Below, one piece after another: positions 54,818 through 64,000 of a DNA stretch of 64,000 nucleotides (within the stretch, counting starts at the first letter, position 1; each line of letters begins with the position of its first letter). Position numbers and translations under genes: made by a program. The notes beneath the pieces are model-generated. The model ran no database searches and had not been told where the DNA came from. It saw only the letters and a list, made by a program, of their open reading frames with translations. The DNA is from Planctomycetota bacterium (GTDB lineage: Bacteria; Planctomycetota; Phycisphaerae; Sedimentisphaerales; Anaerobacaceae): contig VRUL01000013.1 of assembly GCA_019456145.1 (NCBI GenBank), positions 62,001 to 126,000 of the forward strand. Reading direction: 5' to 3'.

Positions 54818-55633
54818 TTAGAACTTGTACTTTAGACTCAAGCTGACCCATGTTTCATCACTGCTATTGACTGAATCTTCCATCGATGCCTGGTGATAAA
54901 TTCCGGGGGCAAACGCAAGGTTGTTGCCGAGGTCAAAGTCTGTTGAGGCACCAAAGACAAAGTGTGACCAGTCGTGGTCAACAGTTCCATTTCCACCTGG
55001 AGCGTATGCCGCACCAGCGCCTCCGTTGTAGACAAGGTCTGCGGAGAGATGTACGACTTGCTCGGGTAATTCCGGTATCAGTTCAGGAACGGTCAGGTCG
55101 TAGCCGACTCCGAGTATATGCAGCCAGCCGGCGTTGCCGTTAATGTCGGATTCACCTTCGGATGGCCACAAGGCGACAATTGTATACCTGGGAACGAATC
55201 CTACAGGGCAGAGTTGAGGCCAGGAAAGAGATACCAGGAATTCCTCGAAATCTTTTGCCGAACTTGGTTCGTCCATAAAGTCATAATGTCCCCATGCAAC
55301 CCTGTAGTTGGTTGCATAAATTTCGTCTTCATAGATTTTGTTGTCGTAATACAAGGTGAAGTCCATTTCCTCAGTGTTTTCGAAACCGCTTCCGGTGGCC
55401 CTTGTCCAAAAGACCTTTAGGCCGAATCCTGTGTTGCATAAATCCAGGTCGAGAGAAACTGGTCGAAATGCACTGTGGTTATCTTCGTAGACATCGAAAC
55501 CTCGCCAGATATACCTACTCGAGTAGTTTATCTCGTACGTTCCGGTAATCCCGCCTTCCTGAGCCAGAGCCAGAGGTCCTATGCTAAACAAGATTACAAC
55601 AGTTAGTAGAATCGCTTCTTTCTTCATACTCAT
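54818..55633 (-). CDS. Outer-membrane beta-barrel protein (TorF-like putative porin)
   Basis: 271 residues with a signal peptide ending FSIGPLALA before QEGG. The mature protein starts with TYEINYSSRYIWRGFDVYED, resembling the opening strand of TorF-type and nodulation-related porins. Alternating polar/hydrophobic strands follow, and the last residue is Phe after LSLKYKF, the C-terminal signature recognised by the BAM machinery. Probably a small outer-membrane channel; substrate unknown. A GGAG sequence precedes the start. The gene ends at the shared terminator. Confidence 0.75.
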   Translation of the reverse strand: MSMKKEAILLTVVILFSIGPLALAQEGGITGTYEINYSSRYIWRGFDVYEDNHSAFRPVSLDLDLCNTGFGLKVFWTRATGSGFENTEEMDFTLYYDNKIYEDEIYATNYRVAWGHYDFMDEPSSAKDFEEFLVSLSWPQLCPVGFVPRYTIVALWPSEGESDINGNAGWLHILGVGYDLTVPELIPELPEQVVHLSADLVYNGGAGAAYAPGGNGTVDHDWSHFVFGASTDFDLGNNLAFAPGIYHQASMEDSVNSSDETWVSLSLKYKF

Positions 55634-55892
55634 CTCCTTAAAATCCTTTCCTTATGTTTCCTATGCTACACGAAATTCTCTATTTATTACTATGATTAAA
55701 TGACGTACAAAACTATCTTAAGAAGTTTATCGGGATATAGAGGCAAATCAAATAAAAAAAAGAGGTTTTTTTATTTTTTTTTTGCAGGGCATGTGTGGTT
55801 CAAAAGGTAAGGAAAGAAGATGTATATAAACCTGTGGAAAGAAATTTCGACAGATTTTGTTATTTTTCGTATAATTTTGTATAATATGGTCT

Positions 55893-57284
55893 ATGAGTGA
55901 TGAGAAGGGCATTAAAAGTCTGTTTAGCCGGTCCGAAGAGGCAAATTTAGACTCTGCGGCCCCTCTGGCAGTTCGGATGAGGCCCAGAGGTCTCGAAGAG
56001 TTTCTCGGGCAGAGACACTTCCTTGGGCCGAATAGGCTGTTAACAAGGATTCTGGAGGCCGACAGGCTCAGCAGCCTGATATTCCACGGCCCGCCCGGGA
56101 CGGGCAAGACCTCCCTGGCAAGAGTGATTGCGAATTACACCAAGGCCAAATTCTACTATCTCAGTGCCCCGGCGGCCAGTGTGAAAGACATTCGTGAGAT
56201 AATCGCCGGCGCCCGGGACAGGCTGGCCGCCAGCGGTAGGCGAACCGTACTTTTTATCGATGAAATCCACCGTTTCAACCGTGCTCAGCAGGATGTTTTG
56301 CTTGATGATGTGGAATCGGGGATTTTAATACTGATAGGGGCTACTACAGAAAACCCTTTTTTCTCGGTCAATTCGCCTTTGATTTCCAGGAGCACTGTGT
56401 TTCGTTTTGAGTCGCTCAGCGAAGAGGATATTTTACATCTGCTGAAGACCGCTATTACCGATCCCGAGCGAGGACTGGGTGGATTTGACATCCAGGCGGA
56501 CGAGAAGGCACTGAGATTTCTGGCTGTTATGAGCGATGGTGATGCCCGCAGGGCACTTACAGCTTTAGAGGTGGGCGTGTTGTCGCAGGCTGCGCGGCAG
56601 GGCGAGAGGGAAATTAAATTTAATCTGAAAGTTGCAGAAGAGTCGATACAACAAAAGGCGATCGCCTACGACGGCACAGGAGATACACATTATGACCTGG
56701 CGAGCGCTTTTCAGAAGAGTATGCGCGGCAGTGATCCTGATGCCACGGTTTATTGGCTTGCCCGTATGATAGCAGGGGGGGAGGAAACGCGTTTTATTGC
56801 CCGTCGGATTGCGGTTTGCGCGGCAGAAGACGTTGGAAATGCCGATCCAATGGCGACAGTTTTGGCTTCGGCGGCGGTTCAGATATCGGAGTTTATCGGG
56901 CTTCCGGAAGCACAACTGCCACTGGCCCAGGCGGCTATATATGTTGCCTGTGCACCGAAATCAAATGCAGCAGCTTCAGCGGTTTGGAAGGCAATGGCCG
57001 ATGTAAAATCGCAGTCGACTAAACCAGTGCCAAAACATCTGAAGGACAGTCATTACTCGGCCGCGAAAAAAATGGGTTTTGGAACAGATTACAGGTATCC
57101 ACACAGTTTTGAGGGTGGTTTTGTGGCCCAGGAGTATCTTCCCGGGACGTTGAAGAACAAATATTACGTACCAAAAGAAATTGGTCATGAAAAAAATATT
57201 AAGCGTTATTTACAAAAGCTGCAAACGTTGATACAAAATAGCAAACCAGTCAGTAATAGTAGTACTGAAAAGAAGGATACGTGA
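55893..57284 (+). CDS. rarA: Replication-associated recombination protein RarA (MgsA)
   Basis: 463-residue AAA+ ATPase linked to stalled replication forks. It opens with LAVRMRPRGLEEFLGQRHFL. Walker A GPPGTGKTS is near residue 66, Walker B VLFIDEIHRFN near 118, sensor 1 IGATTENPFFSVN, and the C-terminal tetramerisation part has ARMIAGGEETRFIARRIAV with ASEDVGNADP-like AAEDVGNADPMA. The length is normal. The stop abuts the ATG of the next gene directly. Confidence 0.95.
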   Translation: MSDEKGIKSLFSRSEEANLDSAAPLAVRMRPRGLEEFLGQRHFLGPNRLLTRILEADRLSSLIFHGPPGTGKTSLARVIANYTKAKFYYLSAPAASVKDIREIIAGARDRLAASGRRTVLFIDEIHRFNRAQQDVLLDDVESGILILIGATTENPFFSVNSPLISRSTVFRFESLSEEDILHLLKTAITDPERGLGGFDIQADEKALRFLAVMSDGDARRALTALEVGVLSQAARQGEREIKFNLKVAEESIQQKAIAYDGTGDTHYDLASAFQKSMRGSDPDATVYWLARMIAGGEETRFIARRIAVCAAEDVGNADPMATVLASAAVQISEFIGLPEAQLPLAQAAIYVACAPKSNAAASAVWKAMADVKSQSTKPVPKHLKDSHYSAAKKMGFGTDYRYPHSFEGGFVAQEYLPGTLKNKYYVPKEIGHEKNIKRYLQKLQTLIQNSKPVSNSSTEKKDT

Positions 57285-57872
57285 ATGGATAAAGAACGGT
57301 TGCGTGTGAAGTTGCGGAAGTGCCTGCTTGAGATGAGCGAGGAGCAGAGGAGCGAAAAAAGCCAAAGAGCGTGCAGGAACCTGGTTTCGACTTCGCAATT
57401 TCAAGTAGCATCCACGATTATGATGTATTTATCGCTGCCGCACGAGGTTGATACATCAGAGGCGGTCCTTTATTCATGGCAGCATGGGAAAACGGTGGTG
57501 ATGCCGAAGATATCATGGCAGCAAAGGCATATGATACCGGTCCAGATAAGCTCTCTGGAGACGGGTTTTTCAACTGATGTTGCCGGAATTCGGAATCCCA
57601 TAACAGGTGTGCCGATGCCAATTGAAGAGATTGATTTAGTGGTAGCGCCTGCTTTAGGATTCGACAGGAATGGTAATCGTCTTGGCCGGGGAGGGGGCTT
57701 TTACGACAGATTTTTCACAAATAAGCAGCTTGATGCACCAAAATGCGGTTTTGCTTTCACAGAGCAGTTGGTTGAGTCGGTGCCGGTTGTAGAACGTGAT
57801 GAGCCGGTAGATTTTTTAGTTACCGATGAGGAAATATTATATTTTAATCTCGATAGTGAACATCGGGAATAG
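57285..57872 (+). CDS. fthC: 5-formyltetrahydrofolate cyclo-ligase
   Basis: 195-residue folate-salvage enzyme converting 5-formyl-THF to 5,10-methenyl-THF with ATP. Signature: an N-terminal Lys/Arg-rich helix, MMYLSLPHEVDTSEAV at about 46-61, and the C-terminal LVVAPALGFDRNGNRLGRGG motif followed by GFYDRFF. It immediately follows rarA (no gap), implying one operon. A normal length for the family. Confidence 0.93.
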   Translation: MDKERLRVKLRKCLLEMSEEQRSEKSQRACRNLVSTSQFQVASTIMMYLSLPHEVDTSEAVLYSWQHGKTVVMPKISWQQRHMIPVQISSLETGFSTDVAGIRNPITGVPMPIEEIDLVVAPALGFDRNGNRLGRGGGFYDRFFTNKQLDAPKCGFAFTEQLVESVPVVERDEPVDFLVTDEEILYFNLDSEHRE

Positions 57873-57882
57873 GGAGAATGCA

Positions 57883-58941
57883 GTGGCTCGTTATCCTTCC
57901 AACTCATACGGCCGGCGAAAAGGCCGGAACCTAAAATGGGTATATGGCATTTCAGCTTTGTTTATTATCGCCGGGGTGATCACTTTTATTTACGGTCATC
58001 CTTTCGACACAAACAAAGAAGGAACTTCTACCGGTTTAGTCAATAACAATGTTGATAAAGTTGAGAATAAAACAAAAACTCCAACGGTTGTGAAACCGGA
58101 GCCATCACCGAAGCGCATCGAAATTGTAGAAGAACCGAAGATATCAATAATCATACCTGAGCCCACGGCCGAACCCAACGTCAAAGTGGCTGAACTTATT
58201 GACGAAGCTATGTTGCTGGTTAATGCGACGCCGAGCAAGATTATAGAAGCACGCGACAGGTTGAATGAGGCATTTTCAATGTCTATGAATAGTGTGCAGC
58301 GAGCTGTTATTAAACGCCGGCTTTCTGAGCTTGCTGATAAATGGCTGTTCAGCAGGACCGTTTTTCCTCTGGACAGGTTTTGCAGCAATTATCAAGTCAT
58401 GCAGGGTGATCAGCTTCGGGCAATCAGCAATCAGCATAAAGTGCCCTGGGAGATTCTTCAGGAGATTAATAATATCAGTCGTCCCGAGCTGCTGAAGGCA
58501 GGAGGGATGATAAAAGTCATCCACGGCCCGTTTCATGCCAAGATATATCGTTCGACTTTCACGATGGATTTGTATCTTCAAAACACTTTCGTTCACAGTT
58601 TTCGTGTAGGTCTTGGCCTGGAAGGCAAGGAAACGCCGACAGGTCTTTGGAGCGTTAAGCAGGGCGGTAAGCTGATAAAGCCGCCTTGGTCTGACCCGGA
58701 CACGGGAAAACTTCTTCACTACGGCGACGAGGGCTATGCTTTGGGCTCAAGGTGGATAGCACTGGACGGTCTCGGGGGAGAAGCTAAGGGCAGGACCGGC
58801 TTTGGCATTCACGGTACCGTAGAGCCGGAAACAATCGGTACCAAAAGCTCAAAAGGGTGTATCCGTCTGCATAATGGCGATGTAAAAAAGGTCTACAATT
58901 TATTGACGGAGGTTCATTCTCTCGTCAGAGTTATAGACTAA
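57883..58941 (+). CDS. L,D-transpeptidase with LysM domain (YkuD family)
   Basis: 352 residues from the GTG at 57883, chosen because GGGAG (57871-57875) lies 7 nt upstream. One membrane helix (about 20-40) anchors it. A Pro/Glu-rich linker and a helical region (about 95-160) follow. A LysM module at about 165-215 (YQVMQGDQLRAISNQHKVPW) binds peptidoglycan. The YkuD domain ends with the catalytic HGTVEPETIGTKSSKGCIRL, with Cys and His in place. It implies 3-3 crosslinking or lipoprotein attachment to peptidoglycan, notable in a phylum once thought to lack it. Confidence 0.9.
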   Translation: MARYPSNSYGRRKGRNLKWVYGISALFIIAGVITFIYGHPFDTNKEGTSTGLVNNNVDKVENKTKTPTVVKPEPSPKRIEIVEEPKISIIIPEPTAEPNVKVAELIDEAMLLVNATPSKIIEARDRLNEAFSMSMNSVQRAVIKRRLSELADKWLFSRTVFPLDRFCSNYQVMQGDQLRAISNQHKVPWEILQEINNISRPELLKAGGMIKVIHGPFHAKIYRSTFTMDLYLQNTFVHSFRVGLGLEGKETPTGLWSVKQGGKLIKPPWSDPDTGKLLHYGDEGYALGSRWIALDGLGGEAKGRTGFGIHGTVEPETIGTKSSKGCIRLHNGDVKKVYNLLTEVHSLVRVID

Positions 58942-59000
58942 TACAAATAAGGTGTTTTTTGGGCTGTATCGAAGAACCAAAGTTGTTTCGAGCCGTTTTA

Positions 59001-60278
59001 TTATGCCGATTCTTTTTTTGCTTTCGTTTTCTGTCTTGCGGTCAACAGGTCGGCTTTGCCTTCGACGATGTCTTGGGTGATTACGTATTTTGCTCCCTTT
59101 CCCTCTTCCGGCAGTTGATACATCAAATCAACCATCAACTCCTCAGTAATTGCCCGCAGCGCCCTGGCGCCGGTGTCGCGTTTGAGAGCTTTCCGTGCCA
59201 ACGCTTGTAAGGCATCATCTGTAAATTCAAGCTTGGCATTTTCCATTTCAAAGAATTTTTGATACTGCTTTTGCAGCGCATTTTTCGGCTTGGTCAGTAT
59301 GTCAATAAGTGCATTTTCATCGAGGGCTGAGAGGGTTGCAATTATTGGGAGTCTTCCGACCATTTCCGGAATCATTCCATACTCGATGATATCTTCGGGT
59401 ATGATCTGGCTGATTATTTCGCTGTACTCGGTTTTTTCGTCTGTTCTGCCGGCCAGTTCTGAATTGAAACCGATCATTTTTTTGCCAAGCCTTTTCTTGG
59501 TAATATTTTCCAGGCCTATGAAAGTACCGCCGCATATAAAAAGTATCTGTGTGGTGTCAATCTGTATGTAGGATTGTTCCGGATGCTTTCTTCCACCTTG
59601 CGGCGGGATATTTGCAATAGTTCCTTCGAGCATTTTTAACAGTGCCTGCTGGACCCCTTCTCCGGAGACGTCACGTGTAATCGAAACGTTTTGGGAAGTC
59701 TTGCCGACTTTGTCTATTTCATCAATGTAGACGATTCCTCTCTGTGCAGCTTCGATGTCGTAGTCGGCGGTCTGCAGCAGTCGCAGCAGGAAGTTTTCGA
59801 CGTCTTCTCCGACATATCCGGCCTCTGTAACGGTTGTTGCATCACATATTGCGAAAGGTACCTTCAATTTGCGGGCGAGTGTTTTGGCCAGCAGTGTTTT
59901 GCCGGAACCGGTCGGGCCGATTAAGAGCACGTTGGATTTGTCTATTTCAATATCGCTGTCGTCACTATCGGTGTGCAGGAGCCGTTTATAGTGGTTGTGC
60001 ACCGCAACAGAGAGATATTTTTTGGCGTGTTCCTGGCCGATTACATATTGGTCGAGATATTCCTTTATGTCTCTGGGCTTGGGAATTTCTTTGAGTGCAA
60101 TTGTCTGCCTGCCGAGCTGTTTGCGGTCCTGCCGGATGATGTTGTGGCACAGATCGACGCATTCCGGACAGATAAAGACGTTGTTTGGGCCCTCTATGAA
60201 TGGCTCAGCCTGGCTTCCAGACCGGCCACAGAAGCTACAGATCGCTTTGATTTTTTTATTGTTCGAGCGTTTGGCCAT
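59001..60278 (-). CDS. clpX: ATP-dependent Clp protease ATP-binding subunit ClpX
   Basis: 425-residue AAA+ unfoldase partner of ClpP. The N-terminal C4 zinc finger has Cys14, Cys17, Cys37 and Cys40 (CSFCG...CPEC). Walker A GPTGSGKT is near residue 116, Walker [10 protein letters not shown] follows, and the pore loop [14 protein letters not shown]. The [20 protein letters not shown] and [18 protein letters not shown] motifs are typical. Length is normal. No clpP lies next to it. The C-terminus is lysine-rich. Confidence 0.96.
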   Translation of the reverse strand: MAKRSNNKKIKAICSFCGRSGSQAEPFIEGPNNVFICPECVDLCHNIIRQDRKQLGRQTIALKEIPKPRDIKEYLDQYVIGQEHAKKYLSVAVHNHYKRLLHTDSDDSDIEIDKSNVLLIGPTGSGKTLLAKTLARKLKVPFAICDATTVTEAGYVGEDVENFLLRLLQTADYDIEAAQRGIVYIDEIDKVGKTSQNVSITRDVSGEGVQQALLKMLEGTIANIPPQGGRKHPEQSYIQIDTTQILFICGGTFIGLENITKKRLGKKMIGFNSELAGRTDEKTEYSEIISQIIPEDIIEYGMIPEMVGRLPIIATLSALDENALIDILTKPKNALQKQYQKFFEMENAKLEFTDDALQALARKALKRDTGARALRAITEELMVDLMYQLPEEGKGAKYVITQDIVEGKADLLTARQKTKAKKESA

Positions 60279-60540
60279 TATTTTTTTCCTACTCTAAAAT
60301 CTGGCTTTAATGATATTGTATAGATTATAGCTTATTGCAGCTATATTATACAATTTTTTTTACTGCCGGCGACAATTATTTTTGAAAGGATTTTGGCAGC
60401 AGGGCACAGCAGGAAAAGAAATTCCGGGATTCTTTCGGGCATAATGTCTCAGTGGGCGACGATTGAACAATCCTCGGCAAAACCGGGGATTAGATATTGA
60501 CTCTTGTAATATTCGGGAGACAGAATATATTGAAACCATT

Positions 60541-61224
60541 ATGATTGTCGACCTGCCTGAACTGCGAGAAAAGTTGAGGGTCTTTAAAGACCGACAAGAT
60601 GCTGGTTGGCGGCTGGCTAAAATGTTGGAAGCATACAAGGACGGCGATGCAATAGTGCTTGCCGTTCCTGCAGGTGGTGTGCCGGTAGCAGCGGTTGTGG
60701 CAGAAGATTTGAACCTGTTCCTTGACCTTGCGGTGGTTAGTAAGATAACCTTGCCCTGGAACACCGAGGCCGGCTTCGGTGCTGTTGCCTTCGATGGCAC
60801 TGTGCGTTTGAACGAACGTATGCTGGCCGGGCTTGGCTTAACCGAAGAAGAGATAAAACAGAGAATTAAAGCCACTACGAGCAAGGTCCAAAGACGGCTT
60901 CGAGAATTGCGTGGTGATAGACCGATGCCCGAACTGGCAGAGAGGAAGGTCATCCTGGTTGACGATGGGATAGCTTCGGGATTTACGCTGCGGGTGGCTG
61001 TTGAAGCTCTTAAGAAAAAATCGGCGAAAGAAATTGTAATTGCCGTTCCTACGGGCCATCAGGAGTCACTTAAGCGTTTGGTTGATGAGGTTAAGTCCGT
61101 ATACTGTGCGAATGTTCGCAGCGGATGGAGCTTTGCAGTTGCAGAGGCATATAAGAGGTGGTCCGACGTTGGGCAGACAGAGGCGTTAGAAATCCTTAAG
61201 CGTTTTAGCCGTGATAGCACCTAA
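60541..61224 (+). CDS. Type I phosphoribosyltransferase-family protein
   Basis: 227 residues from ATG 60541 (the open frame from 60463 lacks support). The PRPP-binding signature is VILVDDGIASGFTLR at about 139-153. The N-terminal AIVLAVPAGGVPVAAVVAED is the usual first strand-loop of the predicted PRTase group. The rest is LNLFLDLAVVSKITLPWNTE and GFGAVAFDGTV. Substrate is unknown; members are often adjacent to dienelactone hydrolase or erythromycin-esterase-like genes, which are not present here. It precedes ahcY by 201 bp. Confidence 0.8.
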   Translation: MIVDLPELREKLRVFKDRQDAGWRLAKMLEAYKDGDAIVLAVPAGGVPVAAVVAEDLNLFLDLAVVSKITLPWNTEAGFGAVAFDGTVRLNERMLAGLGLTEEEIKQRIKATTSKVQRRLRELRGDRPMPELAERKVILVDDGIASGFTLRVAVEALKKKSAKEIVIAVPTGHQESLKRLVDEVKSVYCANVRSGWSFAVAEAYKRWSDVGQTEALEILKRFSRDST

Positions 61225-61425
61225 TCTAAAATATCTGAATCATATGTCCGTATTGTGTGATTGATAGCGGTTTTTGCTATGCTGGGAGGATATAAAGCAG
61301 GGGGTGTAGTAAGTTCCGGAAGGAATACGGAGCAAAATGCGGTTGTATTTGCGGAATAAAAGGATTGCAGATTTGGTTTCCCGGCTTTATTATTGATTAT
61401 CTCTAATTTTTGAAAGGTTTGATAA

Positions 61426-62685
61426 ATGAAGTATGACATAGCTGATTTGTCGTTGGCACCTGGGGGCAAGAAGCGGATTTTGTGGGCAGACAATGATATG
61501 CCGGCCCTGGCGGCGATTCGCAAGCGATTTGCCAAGAGCAAGCCATTAAAGGGTAAAAACGTATCGGCTTGTTTACATATAACTGCCGAGACGGCTAATC
61601 TTGCCAGGACACTGAAAGCGGCTGGAGCGAATATCGTTCTGTGCGCATCCAATCCACTGAGTACCCAGGATGATGTCTCGGCATCGCTTGTGAAAGATTT
61701 TAAGATACCGGTTTTTGCCATCTGCGGGGAAAATCGCGCGACCTATTACAAGCACATCCATGCTGCGATCGACCATAAGCCGGTACTTACGTTTGACGAC
61801 GGTGCTGATTTGGTGAATGAGCTGCATACAAGCAGAAAGAAAGAGGCGCACCGGATTATTGTGAGTATGGAAGAGACCACGACGGGCGTTATTCGTCTGC
61901 GGGCGATGGCAAACGAAGGCAAGTTAAAGTTTCCAGTTATTGCGGTAAACGACGCTGCGACCAAGCACCTGTTCGACAACCGCTATGGCACGGGCCAGTC
62001 AACGGTTGATGGTATTATTCGAGCGACCGATTTTCTGATGGCCGGCAAGAAGGTTGTTGCGATAGGGTACGGCTGGTGCGGACGCGGCTTTGCTATGCGA
62101 GCAAGAGGAATGGGGGCGATCGTTATTATTACCGAAGTTGATGCTGTCAAGGCGCTTGAGGCGGCTATGGACGGATTTGCGGTTATGCCAATGGCGCAGG
62201 CGGCAAAGGTCGGAGAGCTGTTCGTAACGCTTACCGGCAATAAAAGTGTTATACGGGCCGAGCATTTTCGTGTGATGAAGGACAGAGCGACTATTGCCAA
62301 CAGCGGGCATTTCAACGTTGAGATAGACATACCGGCACTGAAAAAGCTCAGCAAGAAGGTAAACCGTAATGTGCGTAACCATGTCGATGAATATATCCTG
62401 AAGAATAACAGGCGAATTTACCTTCTTGCCGAAGGGCGATTGATTAACCTTGCGGCGGCTGAGGGTCATCCTGCAAGCGTGATGGATATGAGCTTTGCGA
62501 CGCAGGCATTAGAGGCGGAATATGTGATGAAAAGACAAGGCGAGCTTGCCGTTGCGGTCCACGATGTTCCTATCGAGGTAGAGCAGCGGGTAAGCAAGCT
62601 CAAACTGAAGTCAATGTTGATTGGAATAGACAAGCTTACGGCTGAACAAATCGAATATCTTGCCAGCAGTGGTGTAGGAACATAG
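61426..62685 (+). CDS. ahcY: Adenosylhomocysteinase
   Basis: 419-residue NAD-dependent SAH hydrolase of the methyl cycle, cytoplasmic. Family motifs: LHITAETANLARTLKAAGAN, CASNPLSTQDDVSASLV, the NAD-binding GYGWCGRGFAMRARGMGA at about 205-222, and TGNKSVIRAEHFRVMKD. The length fits the shorter bacterial/archaeal type without the ~40-residue insertion. AAAGG lies upstream. The 201-bp leader does not show an SAH riboswitch by eye. Confidence 0.95.
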   Translation: MKYDIADLSLAPGGKKRILWADNDMPALAAIRKRFAKSKPLKGKNVSACLHITAETANLARTLKAAGANIVLCASNPLSTQDDVSASLVKDFKIPVFAICGENRATYYKHIHAAIDHKPVLTFDDGADLVNELHTSRKKEAHRIIVSMEETTTGVIRLRAMANEGKLKFPVIAVNDAATKHLFDNRYGTGQSTVDGIIRATDFLMAGKKVVAIGYGWCGRGFAMRARGMGAIVIITEVDAVKALEAAMDGFAVMPMAQAAKVGELFVTLTGNKSVIRAEHFRVMKDRATIANSGHFNVEIDIPALKKLSKKVNRNVRNHVDEYILKNNRRIYLLAEGRLINLAAAEGHPASVMDMSFATQALEAEYVMKRQGELAVAVHDVPIEVEQRVSKLKLKSMLIGIDKLTAEQIEYLASSGVGT

Positions 62686-62690
62686 CCCGA

Positions 62691-62740
62691 TGCTCGTTAC
62701 TCGATACTCGCGGGGCAAAATCGAGAATCGAGTCTCGAAG
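62691..62740. repeat. ATACTCG/TCGAGAATCGAG word repeat
   Basis: TTACTCGATACTCG, then AATCGAGAATCGAGTCTCGAAG, between ahcY and the last gene. The two arms are partly inverted and share words with the repeat at 35951-35999. Probably the same class of intergenic word repeat. Confidence 0.65.
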
Positions 62741-62748
62741 GTAAGTTT

Positions 62749-64000
62749 ATGAATAATAAACATGCGGAAAAGACGCCCCCTGCTTTGGCAGGGGCAGACT
62801 CCTCCCCACAAAAGCCCGGGGTAGCCTCAAAGTCTTTTATGGCTTTTGGTCCTACGTTGCACTACAGTCATGAAAATGTTTTGAGGTGCTGGCTGCTTGC
62901 TTTTGTGGCCTTTAGTGTTAGCTGCCTTTTCTGGTCTAAAATATTGACCGGCACATTCTGGTCGTTCAACCTCCACAGTCCTGTTTCTTCAGAATTTTGG
63001 CGTTTGGGCCAGTCTGTTATAACCGGCGCGAGCAGAGGGGTGAGCATATTCGAATATCCCTGGCAGATTCTTGTTTTAGGGTTGCTCATGGGCATTTTAG
63101 GCGTTGTGCCGGTGTTGATATCGCAGCTTATGAGCTTTAGCTACAGTTTGCCTTTTATATTGGCCGTGTTTTTCTTTGCAGATTTGCCGGGCTTTGCGAT
63201 TTGTCTTTTGGCCAGTTGTGTTGCGGCGGCGTGCCGTCCACTTCGTTTTCGCTCCCGCATTATCGCCGTAGCGTTATGCACGGCGCCGCAGCTTCTTTAT
63301 TGGGGATACTTCGGTGGTGCCTGGAAGTTAGAACCTATTAAATTGGGATTTTCTTTCGCTCCCTGGATTTGCGCCTGGCTTATTGGTTTTTCAATAGCAG
63401 GATTGGTTCTGGGCATAGGTCATTATACGCGTTATCGGCCGGGTCTGGTCTGGGCGTTTACCTCCGGTTTCCTTTTGTTAGCAGTCGTGACTTTTGAAAT
63501 AAGAATAGGCTTTGATGAGCTGGACTATCAACTTTACGTGGCCAAGAATAATCCGGAACAGGCCATTGAATTTCACGAGCACAACATAACAGAAGCGTTT
63601 GACAAGACGCTTACAGATCCTGGCGTTAAAAAATACCTTGCGGGTTCTTTCTACCCCACTGACCCGATACCGCTTCGTACAGAGTTGAAACGGGAAATCC
63701 AGACTCAGCTTAGTTATGACCGTTGGCCGTATTGGTTTATAGTACCCCCAGAACTGGATTTTCCAGCTAAAAAACGCCGGCTTTTCCAGGAATACGATTC
63801 ATTTATATCGCGTCGTTCGAAAAGCCCCCGGATGCCTATAGCGCTTTACTACAAGGCACTTCTGAGTGAATATCGGCCGGACTACAATATCCTTGGTCAA
63901 AAAGAAATACTGCGTTTTTATAATGATTATCCACATCGTGATTCTTTGAAGATATGGCATGATCTTTATGAGCAGTTTCCAGACAGCAGTGAGTCACTTG
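62749..64000 (+). CDS. Multi-spanning membrane protein with soluble C-terminal domain (partial)
   Basis: Open from ATG 62749 to the window edge (417 codons so far, no stop). A 45-residue polar N-terminus is followed by about six membrane helices between residues 48 and 245 (for example PWQILVLGLLMGILGVVPVL and AICLLASCVAAACRPLRFRS). A soluble region follows from about 250 with DYQLYVAKNNPEQAIEFHEH and aromatic-rich helices (ALYYKALLSEYRPDYNILGQ) suggestive of TPR-like repeats. Unrecognised. It could be a polymer-synthesis or envelope-biogenesis protein. It lies 63 bp after ahcY, and the gap is a word repeat. Confidence 0.7.
   Translation, partial: MNNKHAEKTPPALAGADSSPQKPGVASKSFMAFGPTLHYSHENVLRCWLLAFVAFSVSCLFWSKILTGTFWSFNLHSPVSSEFWRLGQSVITGASRGVSIFEYPWQILVLGLLMGILGVVPVLISQLMSFSYSLPFILAVFFFADLPGFAICLLASCVAAACRPLRFRSRIIAVALCTAPQLLYWGYFGGAWKLEPIKLGFSFAPWICAWLIGFSIAGLVLGIGHYTRYRPGLVWAFTSGFLLLAVVTFEIRIGFDELDYQLYVAKNNPEQAIEFHEHNITEAFDKTLTDPGVKKYLAGSFYPTDPIPLRTELKREIQTQLSYDRWPYWFIVPPELDFPAKKRRLFQEYDSFISRRSKSPRMPIALYYKALLSEYRPDYNILGQKEILRFYNDYPHRDSLKIWHDLYEQFPDSSESL

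Noticed and set aside
61225..61425. SAH riboswitch before ahcY
   Set aside because: Looked for the conserved GAGGAGCGCTGC-type core and did not find it; the leader has no clear pseudoknot arms.

Overview
The window looks like chromosomal DNA from a Gram-negative (diderm) planctomycete, most likely of the class Phycisphaerae. This is inferred from content: a full type II secretion operon, large secreted proteins with LamG, PA14, dockerin-like and beta-helix modules, PEP-CTERM-like tails, an LptD-type outer-membrane protein, LolCDE, SpoVG with IspE, and low-complexity word-like intergenic DNA. No rRNA, tRNA, CRISPR array, transposase or phage gene was recognised.

Layout. 0-2.5 kb: a multihaem cytochrome and a GspC/PilP-like protein. 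3.0-16.2 kb: a type II secretion operon, gspD-E-F-G-H-I-J-K-L-M in canonical order. 16.6-19.8 kb: FlgM-like protein, then (minus strand) spoVG and ispE, a YqaA/DedA-type membrane protein and an AMMECR1 protein. 20.1-25.7 kb: a giant multidomain metzincin, a lipoprotein metallopeptidase and Maf. 25.7-29.7 kb: an accessory, repeat-rich stretch with a small P-loop protein, a glycine-zipper protein, two orphan PEP-CTERM-like tails and a dockerin-bearing secreted protein. 29.7-40.3 kb: a tandem-domain zinc peptidase, a Kv-type channel, two beta-helix surface proteins, a zinc-ribbon membrane protein and PilT. 40.3-44.2 kb: a MITE-like element, a small conserved protein and LptD. 44.3-62.7 kb: mostly housekeeping genes (fba, S41 protease, lysS, lolC-E-D, class IV aminotransferase, polyprenyl synthase, an outer-membrane beta-barrel, rarA, 5-FTHF cyclo-ligase, a LysM/YkuD L,D-transpeptidase, clpX, a phosphoribosyltransferase, ahcY). 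The last gene is a membrane protein that runs off the end.

The envelope theme is strong. LptD, LolCDE, an outer-membrane barrel, a secretin and an L,D-transpeptidase imply a conventional outer membrane with LPS and lipoprotein traffic. The type II machine is a plausible exporter for the signal-peptide-bearing surface proteins encoded nearby.

The most unusual observations are: (1) a secreted dockerin protein whose PEP-CTERM-like tail lies in frame just beyond a TAA stop, with a second orphan tail 0.4 kb away and a P-loop/glycine-zipper gene pair around it; (2) a pseudopilin with a helix-turn-helix-like segment in its exported part; (3) SpoVG with a zinc ribbon inserted in its core; (4) a shared C-terminal FN3-like cassette ending in polyproline, with a stranded domain remnant behind one copy; (5) a duplicated peptidase whose second copy has lost its zinc ligands; (6) dispersed hairpin repeats and a 169-bp element with 20-bp inverted ends. 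All family names rest on motif recognition by eye; no database search was run.
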